From Prevotellaceae bacterium UBA2852 (lineage in GTDB: Bacteria > Bacteroidota > Bacteroidia > Bacteroidales > Bacteroidaceae): a stretch of DNA of 64,000 nt. Positions 61,145-64,000 of the stretch are shown here, in pieces. Position 1 is the first letter of the stretch. Each line of letters starts with the position of its first letter. The translations under genes were made by a program, and so were the position numbers. The notes beneath the pieces were generated by a model. That model did no database searches and was not told the origin of the DNA. It worked only from the letters and a program-made list of their open reading frames with translations. The DNA is taken from the NCBI GenBank assembly GCA_002350855.1, contig DEFM01000002.1, forward strand, positions 63,516 to 127,515, in the 5' to 3' direction.

Positions 61145-61959
61145 TAACTTATCCTAACGCAAAAATCAATATCGGACTGAACGTCGTAGAACGTCGTCCC
61201 GATGGTTACCACAACCTTGAGACCATCTTCTACCCCATCCCGTTTACCGACGCTTTGGAAATCACAAGCAGTCAGGATGATGTGCAACTCAAGGTATCGG
61301 GTGAAATCCTCAACGGATCGCCAGAAGACAACCTCGTCATGAGAGCATACCGTTTGCTGCAACAAGCTAATCCCGACAAGGTTAAGCCTGTAAGCATACA
61401 CCTCTTCAAGCAGATTCCTACAGGAGCAGGACTGGGCGGAGGAAGTGCCGATGCGGCATTCACCCTTAAAGCACTTAACGAGCGCTTCAAGCTCGATCTC
61501 TCCATCGCAGAACTTGAGCAACTGGCTACCAAGCTGGGTGCCGACTGTTCGTTCTTCATACAGAACAAACCGGCATTTGCCGAGGGCATAGGCAATAAGT
61601 TCACCGATATCGACCTCAATCTCAAGGGAATGACGCTTGTTCTGGTGAAGCCCGACATTTTCATCAGCACACGTGACGCTTATGCTAACATCAAGCCACA
61701 TCATCCCGAAACCAATCTGCTTGAACTCATCAAGCAGCCTATCGAGCAATGGCGCGACACCATCGTGAACGACTTCGAGGCAAGCGTTTTCCCAGTTCAT
61801 CCGTCACTCGCAGCCATCAAGGATCAGCTCTACGACCTTGGTGCCGTCTATGCCTCCATGTCGGGAAGCGGTTCCACCCTCTTCGGTCTCTTCCGCCAAC
61901 CACTCGACCATATCGACGAAATCTTCTCCGGCTACTTCTGCCGACAGAGGGAGTTATAA
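61141..61959 (+). CDS. ispE: 4-diphosphocytidyl-2-C-methyl-D-erythritol kinase
   Basis: GHMP-family kinase of the MEP isoprenoid pathway, giving isopentenyl diphosphate precursors. It has 272 residues. PNAKINIGLNVVERRPDGYH at the start, the ATP loop PTGAGLGGGSADAA and the C-terminal SMSGSGSTLFGLF are all typical. ATGA overlap with the PAP2 gene. Confidence 0.96.
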   Translation: MITYPNAKINIGLNVVERRPDGYHNLETIFYPIPFTDALEITSSQDDVQLKVSGEILNGSPEDNLVMRAYRLLQQANPDKVKPVSIHLFKQIPTGAGLGGGSADAAFTLKALNERFKLDLSIAELEQLATKLGADCSFFIQNKPAFAEGIGNKFTDIDLNLKGMTLVLVKPDIFISTRDAYANIKPHHPETNLLELIKQPIEQWRDTIVNDFEASVFPVHPSLAAIKDQLYDLGAVYASMSGSGSTLFGLFRQPLDHIDEIFSGYFCRQREL

Positions 61960-61980
61960 TAATTTATAATTCAAAAGAAA

Positions 61981-62481
61981 ATGAAACACCTCTTTCTATC
62001 AACAATCGCACTTATAACCCTGTTTAGTGCAACTTCCTGCCTTGATGAAGGCACAGGAACATCCACAGCGAAGACAAGCTATCTCGCCATATGCGACAGC
62101 GTGGTTTTCGCCAATTCCGAAAACGAGGTCTTTGAACCTCTGATTACTGCCACACTCGACAGTCTGGCATACACAGGCAGCAAATCCGCCTTTCAGGAGG
62201 AAGCAACCGTAGACGTAAGCTTTCTGGGAGCAGCACGTAGCAAGTGCCACGAACAGGCAGTAGAGACCTACAACACTAAAATCAAGGGGATTACCCTCGA
62301 TGTGATAAAGTCTGGAGTGTTTATTCAGGCAAAGGATTCTTTCCAGAACATCGGCTACACATCTGCGGCCGACATTCCGCTCAGCGACTTTATCATCTAT
62401 CTCGACCTGCTCTACATCCCCTCTTCACCAGCCGAAGGCATCCAGCCCTTCACCCTCAAACTCTTCCCCAAAGCGTTGTAA
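61981..62481 (+). CDS. Predicted small lipoprotein, function unknown
   Basis: Lipoprotein of 166 residues with lipobox SATSC (cysteine near 20) and a short Gly/Thr-rich linker. The mature part is a single mixed alpha/beta domain with two cysteines that could pair (CDSVVF and SKCHEQ). No family recognised. It starts 21 bases after ispE and is followed by a terminator and thrS. Confidence 0.7.
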   Translation: MKHLFLSTIALITLFSATSCLDEGTGTSTAKTSYLAICDSVVFANSENEVFEPLITATLDSLAYTGSKSAFQEEATVDVSFLGAARSKCHEQAVETYNTKIKGITLDVIKSGVFIQAKDSFQNIGYTSAADIPLSDFIIYLDLLYIPSSPAEGIQPFTLKLFPKAL

Positions 62482-62511
62482 GTGGTTTCAAGTATAATGA
62501 ATTCTTCATTT

Positions 62512-62546
62512 AAAAGCGGTTTTCTCAAAAAATCGCTTTTTTCTTT
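62512..62546 (+). terminator. Terminator upstream of thrS
   Basis: AAAAGCG (62512-62518) and CGCTTTT (62534-62540) pair; T-rich run follows. It overlaps the start of the thrS -33 box by one or two bases. Confidence 0.7.
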
Positions 62547-62575
62547 TGCAATGCGCTTGATTTGCATTAACTTTG
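62545..62575 (+). promoter_or_regulatory. Promoter of thrS
   Basis: TTTG (62545-62548), 19 bases, TAACTTTG (62568-62575): perfect consensus. The leader of about 70 bases has an inverted repeat TTGTGTA (62584) / TACACAA (62610). Confidence 0.87.
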
Positions 62576-62648
62576 CAAAGATTTTGTGTACAAACCACAT
62601 ACACACACCTACACAACAGAACAAAAACTAAAAAAACAACATACACAC

Positions 62649-64000
62649 ATGATTAAAATCACTTTTCCCGACAATAGCGTAAGGGAATACGAAGCACCTG
62701 TAACAGGACTTCAGATAGCAGAAAGCATCAGTCCTCGTCTGGCACAAGACGTAGTAGCATGTAGCGTGAACGGTGAAATCACCGAACTCAACCGTCCTAT
62801 CAACAGCGATGCCACCATCAAGCTTCACAAGTTTGACGACGAAGAAGGCAAGCACGCATTCTGGCACACAAGTGCCCACCTCATGGCAGAAGCTCTGCAG
62901 GAACTCTATCCTGGCACTCAGTTCGGTATCGGACCTGCCATCGAGAACGGATTCTACTACGACGTGATGATGCCCGAAGGTGTTAAGCTCAACGAGACAG
63001 AATTCCCAAAGATTGAGAAGAAAATGCAGGAACTCGTTGCACGCAAGGAGTCTCTTGTAAGAAACGAAATATCCAAGGCCGACGCACTCAAGTTCTTCGG
63101 CGACCGCGGTCAGACCTACAAGAACGAGCTTATTGCCGAACTTGAAGATGGTCACATCACCACCTACACTCAGGGCAACTATACCGACCTCTGCCGTGGT
63201 CCTCACCTCATGTCCACAGCTCCTATCAAGGCTGTCAAGGTGCTCTCAGTAGCTGCTGCATACTGGCGCGGCGACGAGAAGCGTCCTATGATGACACGTG
63301 TCTACGGTATCAGCTTCCCAAAGAAGAAGATGCTCGACGAGTATCTCGAGAAGCTTGAAGAAGCAAAGAAGCGCGACCACCGCAAGATCGGTAAGGACAT
63401 GGAACTCTTCTTCTTCTCCGACCGCGTGGGCAAGGGACTTCCAATGTGGCTTCCAAAGGGAACAGCACTTCGCATCCGTCTGCAGGACTTCCTCCGCAAG
63501 ATTCAGAAGCGTTACGGCTACCTCGAGGTAATGACTCCACACATCGGAGGCAAGAGCCTCTACGTCACTTCAGGTCACTATGCACACTACGGCAAGGACT
63601 CATTCCAGCCAATCCACACACCTGAGGAAGACGAGGAATACATGCTCAAGCCTATGAACTGCCCTCACCACTGTGAGATCTACGCAAGCCAGCCACGTTC
63701 ATACAAGGACCTCCCACTCCGCATCGCAGAGTTCGGTACAGTTTACCGCTACGAGCAGAGCGGAGAGCTTCACGGACTTACCCGCGTACGCTCATTCACT
63801 CAGGACGATGCCCACATCTTCTGTACTCCAGAACAGGTGAAGGGAGAATTCCTCCGTGTGATGGACATCATCAACATCATCTTCAAAGCACTTGACTTCC
63901 AGAACTTCGAGGCACAGATTTCGCTCCGCGACCCTAACGACAAGGAGAAGTACATCGGTAGCGACGAAGTATGGGCAGAGGCAGAAAACGCCATCATCGA
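62649..64000 (+). CDS. thrS: Threonyl-tRNA synthetase, N-terminal part (3' end outside window)
   Basis: Charges tRNA-Thr. The fragment of 450 codons runs off the window end without a stop. TGS domain (residues 1-60, [12 protein letters not shown]), the editing domain with [11 protein letters not shown] and the zinc-binding TDLCRGPHL, then the class II catalytic domain with [14 protein letters not shown] (zinc Cys and motif region) and [20 protein letters not shown] (motif 2). ATG at 62649; the leader in the same frame is Thr-rich. Confidence 0.97.
   Translation, partial: MIKITFPDNSVREYEAPVTGLQIAESISPRLAQDVVACSVNGEITELNRPINSDATIKLHKFDDEEGKHAFWHTSAHLMAEALQELYPGTQFGIGPAIENGFYYDVMMPEGVKLNETEFPKIEKKMQELVARKESLVRNEISKADALKFFGDRGQTYKNELIAELEDGHITTYTQGNYTDLCRGPHLMSTAPIKAVKVLSVAAAYWRGDEKRPMMTRVYGISFPKKKMLDEYLEKLEEAKKRDHRKIGKDMELFFFSDRVGKGLPMWLPKGTALRIRLQDFLRKIQKRYGYLEVMTPHIGGKSLYVTSGHYAHYGKDSFQPIHTPEEDEEYMLKPMNCPHHCEIYASQPRSYKDLPLRIAEFGTVYRYEQSGELHGLTRVRSFTQDDAHIFCTPEQVKGEFLRVMDIINIIFKALDFQNFEAQISLRDPNDKEKYIGSDEVWAEAENAII

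Noticed and set aside
62576..62648. T-box riboswitch before thrS
   Set aside because: The leader is about 70 bases, too short, and lacks the T-box sequence and specifier loop; T-boxes are not typical of this phylum.

Overview
The window looks like a chromosomal core segment of a Bacteroidales bacterium, most likely Prevotellaceae. The grounds are the gene families (DUF4296, DUF5606, DUF3276, DUF4836, T9SS plug domain, TamL, the Bat operon, the long form of NusB), the many Bacteroidetes-type promoters (TTTG-N19-TAnnTTTG) and the sparse use of Shine-Dalgarno sites. There is no transposase, integrase, phage gene or CRISPR array. What is accessory here is small and non-coding: three families of short dispersed repeats, plus leader RNAs.

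Layout. 1-4.2 kb: 3' part of ileS, then lspA, a DUF4296 lipoprotein and a 72-residue protein, facing a SpoU-type rRNA methyltransferase. 4.3-8.5 kb: tamL and aspS. 8.7-12.1 kb (minus): nusB-yajC-ybbR-coaE-DUF5606. 12.4-20.5 kb (plus): a PUR-alpha-like protein, uxaC, a T9SS plug-domain protein, a golvesin/amidase-like exported protein and a YgiQ radical SAM enzyme. 20.7-23.7 kb (minus): a TPP riboswitch controlling a TonB-dependent receptor and a PnuC-type transporter, read as thiamine uptake. 23.8-27.5 kb (minus): a Wzc-like tyrosine kinase, a small HAD hydrolase and upp. 27.6-36.2 kb (minus): a MurU-like nucleotidyltransferase, an AmgK-like kinase fused to a RapZ C-terminal domain, an ABC ATPase/permease pair, a DUF4836 lipoprotein, tsaD-rsmE and map. 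36.5-43.7 kb: a lipoprotein, clpC-mltG-glycosyltransferase, a lipoprotein, rsmG and tRNA-Cys. 43.7-50.9 kb: a lipoprotein, then the branched-chain amino acid operon ilvD-ilvB-ilvN-thioesterase-ilvC (minus) behind a candidate attenuator. 51-64 kb: an FMN-binding protein, tRNA-His, the Bat operon (MoxR, DUF58, BatD-like, BatA, BatB, BatC, BatD-BatE fusion), a PAP2 phosphatase, ispE, a lipoprotein and the 5' part of thrS.

Most notable points. (1) A GC-rich palindromic repeat occurs five times: three times directly before start codons, once after upp, and once inside ygiQ, where it adds about 20 in-frame codons. (2) The TPP riboswitch has a readable sequestor/anti-sequestor switch. (3) The ilv leader combines a perfect promoter, a 39-codon ORF starting almost at the expected transcription start, and mutually exclusive terminator/antiterminator hairpins. 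(4) An amino-sugar kinase is fused to the amino-sugar-sensing domain of RapZ, next to MurU. (5) clpC has a sigma-54-like promoter and a TTG start. (6) BatD and BatE are one polypeptide. (7) The Wzc kinase tail is encoded by a hexanucleotide array that could vary the number of tyrosines.

All assignments come from reading the sequence; no database search was run.
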